Shown here one piece after another: positions 54,143 through 62,435 of a stretch of 64,000 nt of DNA (within the stretch, counting starts at the first letter, position 1; every line of letters starts with the position of its first letter). The translations under genes were made by a program, and so were the position numbers. Source of the stretch: CAVYXZ01 sp965223835. GTDB lineage: Bacteria > Chloroflexota > Anaerolineae > Aggregatilineales > Phototrophicaceae. The notes under the pieces were generated by a model. It worked only from the letters and a program-made list of their open reading frames with translations. It was not told the DNA's origin and did no database searches. Location of the stretch: the NCBI GenBank assembly GCA_965223835.1, contig OZ245023.1:186001-250000 (forward strand), written 5' to 3'.

Positions 54143-54697
54143 TTACTGCTGGAATATATCCGCAACTTTCAAACGAAAGCCGGGCAAGTACGTGCCACCA
54201 TCAATCGTCGCATCGTGCTTGAAAATCTGTACCGCTTCGCCAGCGATGTAAACTTCAACTTGCTGGCTCTCTGGCTTGACCACCCAGACAACCGTCCCGA
54301 CCGCTAAATAATTGTTGACTTTGATACGCAGATTGTGTAATTCATCAGCGCGACTTGACGACACCACCTCAACCGCCAGATCCGGCGGATTGGGATTATA
54401 GCCTTCTTTCACTAAAGCAGGTTGCCGGGCGGCAGAGATGAAAGCGACATCAGGCGCATAGCGTTCACCAGCCACCATGTAGCCCCCGGCTTCGCCCGTT
54501 ACATGACCGATTTTATGGTCGAATAAATACAGGTTGATGAAGGTCAGAATGATCCCAGCGATTTTCGAAACATAGGGATTCGATGGCACTTCAACAATTT
54601 CTCCCCCGATAAATTCAAATAATTTCTCGATATTCTCTGGCAAGTTTACAAACTGATCGAAGTCTGAAACTGTGTAAATTTGATCCCGGATGGTCAT
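54143..54697 (-). CDS. Uma2 family (DUF820) endonuclease-like protein
   Basis: Protein of 184 residues with the Uma2 PD-(D/E)xK pattern: RYAPDVAFIS, PDLAVEVVSSSR and a LHNLRIKVNNYLAVGTVVWVV stretch. Full length. TTGAGGATG stands before ATG 54697. Less similar by eye to the 13815-14420 copy than expected for a recent duplicate. Cellular role of the family is unknown. Confidence 0.9.
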   Translation of the reverse strand: MTIRDQIYTVSDFDQFVNLPENIEKLFEFIGGEIVEVPSNPYVSKIAGIILTFINLYLFDHKIGHVTGEAGGYMVAGERYAPDVAFISAARQPALVKEGYNPNPPDLAVEVVSSSRADELHNLRIKVNNYLAVGTVVWVVKPESQQVEVYIAGEAVQIFKHDATIDGGTYLPGFRLKVADIFQQ

Positions 54698-54966
54698 TTC
54701 TAGACATCCTCAACTTGCGACGGTATGTTTATTATAGCATCAGCCAGCGGACGATTAATAAGAGGCGAAGACGGGCTGAGTTGCCTGATATGAATCTCTA
54801 ACATATCGTAACAACCAAGTTTGAGCCTCTTTTTGTATTGGTGCAATATTAAGATTAGCTACGACCTACATGAGTGTCAAATTTTCGCAGTCACTTAAAG
54901 ATTGCGCTTATGGTGATTCAAAGGCTATGTTACACTAGACAAAAGAGATAGTTGAAGGTTCGCCCC

Positions 54967-55314
54967 ATGATTAATATGCCAACTGCGGTCAACGTGCCAC
55001 TTAAAATAGATGAAGATGCTGTGATTCGGGTTGGAAATACCCGCGTCACATTGCAAGCAGTGATTGCCGATTTTCATCGCGGCGCTTCCCCAGAGGAGAT
55101 CGCCCATCACTACTCGGCCTTAAATCTATCCGAAGTCTACCTTGTTGTTGGCTATTATCTGCAAAATCAGGCCGAAGTTGATGCCTACGTTCAGGAGCAA
55201 CAGCAGCTTGCGGCTGAGGCCCGACAGGCCTATGAAGCGGACCACCCAAACGACCCCCTGCGCCAACGATTGCTCGCACAATTGGAAGCGAAACGTAAAC
55301 AGACTCGTCCATGA
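54967..55314 (+). CDS. DUF433 domain protein, antitoxin-like
   Basis: Protein of 115 residues with the DUF433 pattern (IRVGNTRVTLQAVIADFHRG, ASPEEIAHHYSALNLSEVYL), a small three-helix DNA-binding-like fold, and a charged C-terminal tail. Its stop overlaps the start of the DUF5615 gene by 4 nt. DUF433 is the usual antitoxin partner of DUF5615 PIN-like proteins. ATG 54967 follows GAAGG; TTG 54952 is less likely. Confidence 0.9.
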   Translation: MINMPTAVNVPLKIDEDAVIRVGNTRVTLQAVIADFHRGASPEEIAHHYSALNLSEVYLVVGYYLQNQAEVDAYVQEQQQLAAEARQAYEADHPNDPLRQRLLAQLEAKRKQTRP

Positions 55315-55661
55315 TACACCTGCTTGCTGATGAGAATTTTCATGGTGATATGTTGCGTGGTTTGCCGCGAACAGAACCCAAGTTAGATATATTGCGTGTT
55401 CAAGATACTGACTTGTATCAAGCCGCTGATCCAGTCGTGCTGGAATGGGCAGCGTCAGCGAACCGTATCCTGTTAACCCATGATGTTAAGACCATGACAA
55501 AACATGCCCATGATCGCATCCGAGCGGGACTACCAATGCCCGGTGTGATCGAAGTCCGCGATGACTTGCCCATCGGACAAGCCATCGAAGAAATTTTGAT
55601 TACACTGATTGCGAGTAAACCAGGTGAACTTGCCAATAGAATTGTTTATATTCCGCTTTAA
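55311..55661 (+). CDS. DUF5615 PIN-like protein, toxin-like
   Basis: PIN-like protein of 116 residues: N-terminal Asp in HLLADENFHGDML, a second acidic block DTDLYQAADPVVLEWAAS, and Asp in RILLTHDVKTM, plus the end GELANRIVYIPL. Predicted metal-dependent RNase of a toxin-antitoxin pair with the DUF433 protein (family inference; toxicity untested). Confidence 0.9.
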   Translation: MIHLLADENFHGDMLRGLPRTEPKLDILRVQDTDLYQAADPVVLEWAASANRILLTHDVKTMTKHAHDRIRAGLPMPGVIEVRDDLPIGQAIEEILITLIASKPGELANRIVYIPL

Positions 55662-55675
55662 TCAGGAATTACTCG

Positions 55676-56656
55676 CTATTCCGGCATATCAATGACGATC
55701 TTGATGGAGCCTTCGTCGCGAGTGCGTTGCAATTCATAGGCCTCCAACACCTGATTAAACGGGAAGCGATGGGTCAAAATCGGGCTGACATCCAGTTCGC
55801 CACTGCCGATCAATTCGAGCGCCAGATGCGTGCTGTTGTGATGAGGGTCTTCCTGGGCACCGACGGTCGTCCGCACGGTTGCCCGTTTGCCGAACAAGCG
55901 CTCAAAACGATAGTTGAAATTGGCCGCACGGGGCACGCCAAAGTAGAGAATAAAACCCCAGGTCTTGACCAGATCAATCGCCAGATTAATGGTTTCGACC
56001 TCGCCTGCCGCTTCAATCACGACATCTGCCAGTTCCCCATCATTAATGTCTTTGATCGCCTGGCCCGGGTCAATATCGACATTGTGGATGGTGTGGGTTG
56101 CGCCATACATCTCACCGGCTTTGAGGCGATGCTCCTGTAAATCTAACGCGATCACCCGCCGCGCGCCCATCCGCCGCAGCATAAAATCGTACCACAGGCC
56201 AGCGGACCCCTGACCGATGACCGCAACCGTTTTGCCAACGATATTGGGCAACAACTTACAGGCATAAATCACCGTGCCCACCTGTTGCGCTTGCAGCCAG
56301 TGTTCGACGGGCCGCTTGGCCGACAACGGGAAAACATCCTCGACTTTTACGAGGCAATATTCCGCCATACCGCGATGATCGGGGGCCAGCGTCAGCGCCA
56401 TATCACCGATTTTGAAGTTGACATCAGGCGCATCAAACGCTTCCACAATGCCGACCACCTCATGACCGGTGGTACCCGGCGCACAGGGATAACGGTCAGG
56501 TTCCATATAATGGAGCATTCGCACGTCGCTGCCACACAATGATAGGCGGTGGGTACGGACCAGCGCATAGCCGGGTTTGAGTTCGGGCCGGGGGGTTTCG
56601 ATGAATTGTGCTTCGCCGGGGGCAGTCACCTGCACGGCACGCATGGTAGCGGTCAT
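55676..56656 (-). CDS. Zinc-type alcohol dehydrogenase (MDR superfamily)
   Basis: MDR oxidoreductase of 326 residues. Catalytic zinc ligands fit Cys in LSLCGSDVRML and His-Glu in GTTGHEVVG; the coenzyme motif VAVIGQGSAGLW is near residue 145. The four-Cys structural zinc loop is missing, as in several sugar-alcohol dehydrogenases. AAAGG precedes ATG 56656. Tail-to-tail with the DUF5615 gene. Substrate unknown. Confidence 0.9.
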   Translation of the reverse strand: MTATMRAVQVTAPGEAQFIETPRPELKPGYALVRTHRLSLCGSDVRMLHYMEPDRYPCAPGTTGHEVVGIVEAFDAPDVNFKIGDMALTLAPDHRGMAEYCLVKVEDVFPLSAKRPVEHWLQAQQVGTVIYACKLLPNIVGKTVAVIGQGSAGLWYDFMLRRMGARRVIALDLQEHRLKAGEMYGATHTIHNVDIDPGQAIKDINDGELADVVIEAAGEVETINLAIDLVKTWGFILYFGVPRAANFNYRFERLFGKRATVRTTVGAQEDPHHNSTHLALELIGSGELDVSPILTHRFPFNQVLEAYELQRTRDEGSIKIVIDMPE

Positions 56657-57049
56657 AAAATACCTTTCTGGAAAAGCGCTTACTATTCGGAAAAAAGGCA
56701 GAGGGCGTGGGTCATGGATATGATAGGTGACGTTTGACGATCAAAGTGGCTTTTGCAAGTCAAAATAAACCAGAAAACGGTTTTATTGACCTCACCCCGC
56801 TGCACTGCGTTTAGCTCCCCTCTCCAAATGGGAGAAGGGCCAGGGGTGAGGTAGTCGCCCAAGACCGCATTTCTGTTGATATTCTTAAAGCACAATTGAT
56901 CAACGCCTACAGCACCAATGCGATAGACCCCTTTGTCTCCTGCCAACCGGGGATTATAACCCACGTGCGTGTAGTGCATATGTCCAGGTGGATTCCAACG
57001 GTAATTTTCGTTATTATCATGCAAACACAGGGAAAAGGGGTAAGACTCA
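56657..57049. other. Divergent intergenic region with repeat copy 4
   Basis: 393 nt between divergent dehydrogenase and STAND genes. Apart from the repeat at 56789-56853 no gene or clear promoter was recognised; an open frame on the minus strand (56683-57180) has no family resemblance and covers the repeat. Confidence 0.4.
56789..56853. repeat. Dispersed palindromic repeat, copy 4
   Basis: ACCTCACCCC ... CCCCTCTCCAAATGGGAGAAGGG ... GGGGTGAGGT. Core slightly decayed compared with copies 1-3, outer arms intact. Confidence 0.8.
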
Positions 57050-59563
57050 TTGCACGCGGCACATGAGGAATTCAGTGACAAAGAAATAACCATCTTGCGG
57101 TGGATTTCCAACGGGTGGAGCAATCGCGAAATCGCCGACGAACTCATTATCTCGATGAACACCGTGCGCTGGTACAACAAACAAATCTACAGCAAACTGG
57201 GCGTGCATAGCCGCACCAAAGCCGCAGCCCTGGCGCAGGAAATGGGGTTGCTCACCGACGAGACCGATGCTGCCAGCGCGGACGAACCGGCAGTCGAGGT
57301 CCACACCCAAACGACCAACCTCCCCTCACAGTTGACTCCGTTCATTGGGCGACAGGCAGCCGTGAGTACGATCACCAATCTGTTAAGCGAACCCGATGTG
57401 CGGTTGGTCACGATTATGGGGCCGGGGGGCATGGGCAAAACTCGCCTGGCGATTGAGGCAGCGGCCAGCCTGCAAGACGAATATGGTGACGGTGTTTATT
57501 TGATCGCACTGGGCGACCTGGACGCATCCAAGTTCATCTTTGATACCGCAGCGGAATTCATCGTCGCCGCCATCGCCAGCACCCTCCACCTTTCGTTTCA
57601 TGCTAAGGCCGACCCAAACCGCCAACTGTTGGATTTCCTGGCCGACCAACAAACGCTGCTCGTGTTGGACAACTTCGAACACTTGCTGGACGGCATTGAT
57701 CTGATTAGTGAGATTTTGGAGGCCGCCCCCGATGTCAAGATTCTGGTGACATCGCGCGAAACGCTGGGACTATATGGCGAAACCCTCTTCAATGTGGGCA
57801 GCATGTCCAGCGGTGACGAGGATTCGGAAGCGGTGCAACTGTTCCTGCAAAGTGCGCGGCGGGCGGGCGCGAGAATCAATCTTGATGCGCCCAACCTGGA
57901 CCATATTCTGCGCATCTGTGCATTAATTGATGGGCTGCCACTGGCGATTGAACTGGCGGCATCCTGGGCACGGGCACTCCCGTTAACCACCATCATCAAT
58001 GAACTGGAGCAAGGCCTGGACATCCTGGATACACGGACCGGCAGCGTGCGCCATGCCTTCGACAAATCGTGGCATTTGCTGACCGCTGATGAACAGCGCG
58101 CCTTTGCCAGTCTGGGCGTTTTTCAGGGTGGCTTTACCCACGAGGCCGCCGAAGCCGTGACCCACACCAGTTGGCGGATGCTGACGTCACTGGTGGATAA
58201 GTCGCTGATGTGGCGCACCGATGAAAACCGCTATGCGATGCATCAACTCCTGCGGCAATATGCGCTGGAAAAAATCCCGGCGGTCGCTGACCCACAAACG
58301 CTCGACGACCAGCACAGCAGCTATTATGCTGGCCTGGCGGAGCGCTGGGGCGCAGAACTGCGCGGTGGCGATCAGATCACGGGTTTGAACGGGATCGAAA
58401 CCGAATACGAGAACATCCGGCGGGCGTGGCAAACAGCGGTCCAGACGCATAATGCTGACACGCTCTATCAATTGCTGAACATGTGGTTCTATTTTGAAAT
58501 CCGCAGTCGCTGGCACGAAGCTCATGAGATTTATGGTCATGCCCTGGAACACTGGCCCCAGGCCGATAGCCCCACCCTGGCGAAGTTGCTGGCGGTGCAA
58601 GGCACGTTTACCTGGCGGCTGGGCCACTGGGATGAATCGGAGGCGCTGGCGCAACGCAGTATTGATATGTCCTTGCGGCTGGATGATGAAGCCGCGACCG
58701 TCCACCCACGTTTAACACTGGGGAACATCGCGGCCATGCGCGGGAATTATGCCGAAGGCCGTCGCATTTACGAAGAAAATTTCGAGGTCGCCCGCAAACA
58801 TAACGATCGCTTCAATCAGACACTCATGCTGATGAACCTGGGTATTGTTCATCGCATGATGGGCGAAGTCGAGCGCGGACGAGAGATTCTTGAGCAATTG
58901 CTGACGATCAGTATCGAAAACAATGACCTGATGGCTCAGGTCTTCACCCTCTCCAATCTGAGCAAGGCGCTCCAGCAGCTTAACGAACCGGACAAGGCTG
59001 AAGCCTATCTCAAACAATCGCTACCCATCGCGCAGGCCATCGAACAGCAGTATATCTATGCCAGCGCGACCAGCGAACTCGGCCAGATCGCGATCACTCG
59101 CGGCAATTTTCGCACCGCTGAGCAACTCACGCGCCAGAGCATCAAGCTCAATCGCAAGCACGGGCATCGAGAACAGTTAGGCCAAAATCTGCTGCGTCTG
59201 GGTCAATTGTTTAGCAGCCAGGGCAACATGACCGGGGCGGCCCAATGCCTGACTGAAGGGCTGGAAATCCTCGCCGCGCATCATACGGTTGGCTACTTGC
59301 TGAATGGGCTGGCATTCAGCGCCGAACTGCTCATGAAACACGGCGATGTCGCGGTGGCTGTCGCAGTCCTGACGCTGGTGCAGGCGCATCCCGCGACTGA
59401 GCAGGCGATTCGCGATCAGACTCAGGCGTTGCTTGAGGAAGTGGGTGAGGAATTGCCACCTGACCTCATGCAGGCAGCCCAACAACAAGGCCAGCAACTG
59501 GATTGGGAAGCGGCCAACACGCTTATTCTGGACAAATTGCGCCCCATATTGCCACAAATTTAA
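57050..59563 (+). CDS. STAND (NB-ARC) ATPase with N-terminal LuxR HTH and TPR repeats
   Basis: Regulator of 837 residues with the reverse order to the other two: LuxR HTH first (FSDKEITILRWISNGWSN; MNTVRWYNKQIYSKLGVHSR, residues 8-60), then NB-ARC with Walker A IMGPGGMGKTRLAI (near 120) and Walker B TLLVLDNFEHLLDG, then about 400 residues of TPR repeats (RGNYAEGRRIYEENFEVARK and similar). The only in-frame start ahead of the HTH is TTG 57050; an in-frame stop lies three codons further upstream. Cytosolic ATP-dependent switch; target genes may include the divergent dehydrogenase or the VOC gene downstream (inference). Confidence 0.92.
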   Translation: MHAAHEEFSDKEITILRWISNGWSNREIADELIISMNTVRWYNKQIYSKLGVHSRTKAAALAQEMGLLTDETDAASADEPAVEVHTQTTNLPSQLTPFIGRQAAVSTITNLLSEPDVRLVTIMGPGGMGKTRLAIEAAASLQDEYGDGVYLIALGDLDASKFIFDTAAEFIVAAIASTLHLSFHAKADPNRQLLDFLADQQTLLVLDNFEHLLDGIDLISEILEAAPDVKILVTSRETLGLYGETLFNVGSMSSGDEDSEAVQLFLQSARRAGARINLDAPNLDHILRICALIDGLPLAIELAASWARALPLTTIINELEQGLDILDTRTGSVRHAFDKSWHLLTADEQRAFASLGVFQGGFTHEAAEAVTHTSWRMLTSLVDKSLMWRTDENRYAMHQLLRQYALEKIPAVADPQTLDDQHSSYYAGLAERWGAELRGGDQITGLNGIETEYENIRRAWQTAVQTHNADTLYQLLNMWFYFEIRSRWHEAHEIYGHALEHWPQADSPTLAKLLAVQGTFTWRLGHWDESEALAQRSIDMSLRLDDEAATVHPRLTLGNIAAMRGNYAEGRRIYEENFEVARKHNDRFNQTLMLMNLGIVHRMMGEVERGREILEQLLTISIENNDLMAQVFTLSNLSKALQQLNEPDKAEAYLKQSLPIAQAIEQQYIYASATSELGQIAITRGNFRTAEQLTRQSIKLNRKHGHREQLGQNLLRLGQLFSSQGNMTGAAQCLTEGLEILAAHHTVGYLLNGLAFSAELLMKHGDVAVAVAVLTLVQAHPATEQAIRDQTQALLEEVGEELPPDLMQAAQQQGQQLDWEAANTLILDKLRPILPQI

Positions 59564-59639
59564 CGATGTCCGCGATTTGACAACTGAGTCGATTCGAGCT
59601 ATTGTTCATAGAACATACATTCTATCAATGGAGTGAAAC

Positions 59640-60026
59640 ATGGCGGGCAAATTGACGGGTGCGGCAACGGTTTTGTTGGTGGCGGATGTAGTCAAAGCGG
59701 CCAATTATTATCGCGATAAACTGGGTTTCACGTATGAGCGTTTCTGGGGTGAGCCACCCGACTTTGTAATCCTCCACCGCGACGGCTACTCAGTGATGCT
59801 CAGCCAGGTTGACGACCCGGCGAAGGTCGTGCCCCACTGGAAAAACGTACATCAAATGTGGAACGTGTACTTCTGGGTGGATGACGTCGACGCCATCTAT
59901 GCCGAGATGAAAGCCAGCGGCGCGACTATCGACTATCATCTGGGAATCAAAGATTATGGCGTGAAAGAATTTGGCGTACAGGATCTGGACGGTCACGACA
60001 TCGCGTTTGGGCAGAATATCGAGTAA
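59640..60026 (+). CDS. VOC (glyoxalase/bleomycin-resistance) superfamily protein
   Basis: Protein of 128 residues with the paired beta-alpha-beta-beta-beta pattern: ATVLLVADVVKAANYYRDKL and the second half YFWVDDVDAIYAEMKASGA to VQDLDGHDIAFGQ. May bind a small molecule or metal. GGAG lies close upstream. It follows the STAND gene by about 75 nt, so co-transcription is possible. Confidence 0.92.
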   Translation: MAGKLTGAATVLLVADVVKAANYYRDKLGFTYERFWGEPPDFVILHRDGYSVMLSQVDDPAKVVPHWKNVHQMWNVYFWVDDVDAIYAEMKASGATIDYHLGIKDYGVKEFGVQDLDGHDIAFGQNIE

Positions 60027-60043
60027 AGCGGTCACTCCTCACT

Positions 60044-60853
60044 TCAATCGGGCCGCCGCCACTGATGTTCACGCATGCCAAAATCGGCGTCGATATAACC
60101 CAGCTGCTGATAGACACTTTTCGCCATGTTCGATGACCAGATCCAGGTGTCATCATAGCCACGATTGCGGATCTCATGCATCAGCGCGTGAGTGATCGCA
60201 CCGCCAAAACCCTGTCGTCGATAGTCCGGGGGTGTGGAAATGTCATAAATAGACGCCGTACCGCCAAAATCGAGCACCGTGCCCGACGTGACCGGGGTAT
60301 CACCCAGATAGCCGATGTAGTGTAGCGAAAACGCATCAGGACCATAGCCATGTCGAGCGTAGGCATCGTAAAAGCTGGATACATCGCCGCCGAAGCCCGC
60401 CTGTGACACATCAACCCATTCGCGCAGCATGGCATCTTCGAGCACTGGTTTGATATGAAAGTCATCTGGCACAGATGGATCGGTGTCCAACGCCGTTAAA
60501 TCCGCCCACAACCAGTTCCCACCGGGACCGCCGGGCATCCCCCGCGCCGCCAAACGCTGGCCCAGATCTGTCGGTTCATCGCCGGGAAATATCATCCAAT
60601 CCATGTGGTCAATCTGGTGCCCGATCTGTTGAAATAGGGAGTCAATCCGCTCCTCAACGCCCGCCGCCGGCCAGCGAACGCGCAGAATCGCATCGCCGGG
60701 ACCCGATGCCTGGCTGACACACCAGAACAACCCTGGTTCATCAACCATCACGATGCCCGGCAAACCGGCCCACAGCCGCATATAGGCGATCATATTTGCC
60801 TGTATCTGGCGCGGTTTTTCGCTGTGGGCGAAGTTGAGCGGCAATGATGGCAT
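60044..60853 (-). CDS. GNAT family N-acetyltransferase
   Basis: Protein of 269 residues. The C-terminal half (about 135-265) is a GNAT domain: YIGYLGDTPVTSGTVLDFGG, the coenzyme A loop DYRRQGFGGAITHALM, and MAKSVYQQLGYID. The N-terminal half is a related, degenerate GNAT-like part (LFWCVSQASGPGDAILRVRW). Acceptor unknown. Tail-to-tail with the VOC gene. Confidence 0.9.
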   Translation of the reverse strand: MPSLPLNFAHSEKPRQIQANMIAYMRLWAGLPGIVMVDEPGLFWCVSQASGPGDAILRVRWPAAGVEERIDSLFQQIGHQIDHMDWMIFPGDEPTDLGQRLAARGMPGGPGGNWLWADLTALDTDPSVPDDFHIKPVLEDAMLREWVDVSQAGFGGDVSSFYDAYARHGYGPDAFSLHYIGYLGDTPVTSGTVLDFGGTASIYDISTPPDYRRQGFGGAITHALMHEIRNRGYDDTWIWSSNMAKSVYQQLGYIDADFGMREHQWRRPD

Positions 60854-61012
60854 TTTGGCGCTTTCAACAATTGGCGTACACTATGGTCCATAATAGCTCA
60901 CAAGAGATAGGGTCGCAACTCCACAGGGGAGCGAACGCCAGATTTTGCAGCGTTGACTCAGCTGTGAACCGCCGTATACTGAAAACGGCATAGCATAGAG
61001 GATAAACCGATC

Positions 61013-61654
61013 ATGCGATTACACAGCGTCAACGTCGGCGTCGAACGGGCAATGGACAACGGCAAGCCCTCCGGCAAAACCGGCATCTACAAACTGCCGA
61101 CGACCGCGCCCGTGCAAATTCACGAACTGGGCCTGGCCGGAGATGTCATCAGCGACACCGACAATCACGGTGGGGACGATCAGGCCATTTATGTCTATGG
61201 CACCGTCGATTACGAGTGGTGGTCCGCTGAATTGGGCCAAACACTCGAACCGGGAACCTTCGGCGAAAATCTGACGATTACGGAACTGGCAAGTGCGACG
61301 TTCAATATCGGTGATCGTTTGCAGGTGGGTGAAGTCCTGCTGGAGATCACATCACCGCGCATTCCCTGCAACACGCTGGCCGTGCGCATGAATGACTCGC
61401 ACTTTCCTAAAAAATTCATGCAAGCCGACCGGCCCGGCTTCTACTGTCGCGTCATCGAAACCGGTGCCGTGCAAGCAGGCGATGCCGTCACCGTCATACC
61501 CTACACGGGTGCAACCGTCTCGGTCATTGCTGTGCAGAATGCGTTCTATGCGAAAGACCTGAGCGCGGATGACCTCCAGCGCCTGTTAGCCGCCCCACTT
61601 GCCCGCCGCGCCCGTGAGTATTATGCCAATAAACTAGCGAAATTGACCGTTTAG
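61013..61654 (+). CDS. MOSC domain protein (YiiM-like)
   Basis: Protein of 213 residues with the MOSC core: KTGIYKLPTT, DNHGGDDQAIYVYG, EPGTFGENLTI and the conserved Cys in SPRIPCNTLAVRM, the candidate molybdenum- or sulfur-binding residue. Full length without extra domains. YiiM-type proteins reduce N-hydroxylated bases (family knowledge). GAGGATAAACC precedes the ATG. Confidence 0.93.
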   Translation: MRLHSVNVGVERAMDNGKPSGKTGIYKLPTTAPVQIHELGLAGDVISDTDNHGGDDQAIYVYGTVDYEWWSAELGQTLEPGTFGENLTITELASATFNIGDRLQVGEVLLEITSPRIPCNTLAVRMNDSHFPKKFMQADRPGFYCRVIETGAVQAGDAVTVIPYTGATVSVIAVQNAFYAKDLSADDLQRLLAAPLARRAREYYANKLAKLTV

Positions 61655-61677
61655 TGGCTAAATAACTTGCTTTTCCT

Positions 61678-61748
61678 AACTCTACCCCCACCCGGCCTCC
61701 CCCATCGCAATGGGGGAGGTGGCAGCCACAGGCTGACGGAGGGGGTCA
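61678..61748. repeat. Divergent relative of the dispersed repeat
   Basis: CTACCCCCACCCGGCCTCCC with CCCCCATCGCAATGGGGG as core and GGAGGGGGTC at the right. Same plan as the other copies (C-rich arm, palindromic core, G-rich arm) but different sequence. It lies behind the MOSC gene. Confidence 0.55.
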
Positions 61749-61819
61749 AATAAACATCTGGCTACCAAACCTGTAATTCACTAATTTGACGACGATATGT
61801 TCATAAAGTGAGGCACCCC

Positions 61820-62287
61820 ATGCAAGTCACAAATTTTGCCGACATCGAAGCGGAATTTAATGAACGCATCAAAACGATCGTGTGGTGCAATGTGGCGACG
61901 ATTGACAGCCACAACCGCCCCCGGTCACGCGTCCTGCATCCCATCTGGGAGGGCAGCACCGGCTGGATTGCGACCAGCCCACAATCCTACAAGGCACGGC
62001 ATTTAGCCAATAATCCGTATGTGTCGCTGGCTTACGTGGCTGACATCAGCAAGCCGGTGTATGTTGATGCCAGCACCGAGTGGGTGGACGACATGGCAAC
62101 CAAACAGCGCATCTGGGACCTGTTCAAGAACACGCCGGAACCGCTGGGCTATGATCCCGCCGGTTTTTTCGGCAGTGTGGACTCGCCGGGGTATGGCCTG
62201 CTCAAGCTAACACCCTGGCGCATCGACCTGGTGACGTTCCCCGCCCCGTCAATGGATGAAGGGACGCAGGTCTGGCGGAATCCCTAA
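61820..62287 (+). CDS. Pyridoxamine-5'-phosphate-oxidase-fold protein
   Basis: Split-barrel flavin-binding protein of 155 residues: VWCNVATIDSHNRPRSRVLH, GWIATSPQSYKARHLANNP and YVSLAYVADISKP fit the PNPOx-like family, which uses FMN or F420. ATG 61820 is chosen for GAGG ten bases upstream; GTG 61808 is possible. Substrate unknown. Confidence 0.88.
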   Translation: MQVTNFADIEAEFNERIKTIVWCNVATIDSHNRPRSRVLHPIWEGSTGWIATSPQSYKARHLANNPYVSLAYVADISKPVYVDASTEWVDDMATKQRIWDLFKNTPEPLGYDPAGFFGSVDSPGYGLLKLTPWRIDLVTFPAPSMDEGTQVWRNP

Positions 62288-62354
62288 CCTCACCCCCCAA
62301 ACCCCTCTCCAAATTGGTAGGGGAGTCAGCCACCAGGCTGGCGGGGTGAGGTAA
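62286..62354. repeat. Dispersed palindromic repeat, copy 5
   Basis: ACCTCACCCC ... CCCCTCTCCAAATTGGTAGGGG ... CGGGGTGAGGT. It begins at the stop codon of the PNPOx-like gene and has a longer right arm (CAGCCACCAGGCTGG hairpin). Confidence 0.8.
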
Positions 62355-62435
62355 AACAGGCAATTCGTTGTCCCAAATCCACCACAATCGGTATACTCAA
62401 CCGTGAGGAGACCCGCAACCCCACGAGAATCCATC

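Noticed and set aside
56683..57180. Minus-strand frame of 165 codons across the divergent region
   Set aside because: It runs through the palindromic repeat and into the HTH coding region of the STAND gene; no family resemblance.
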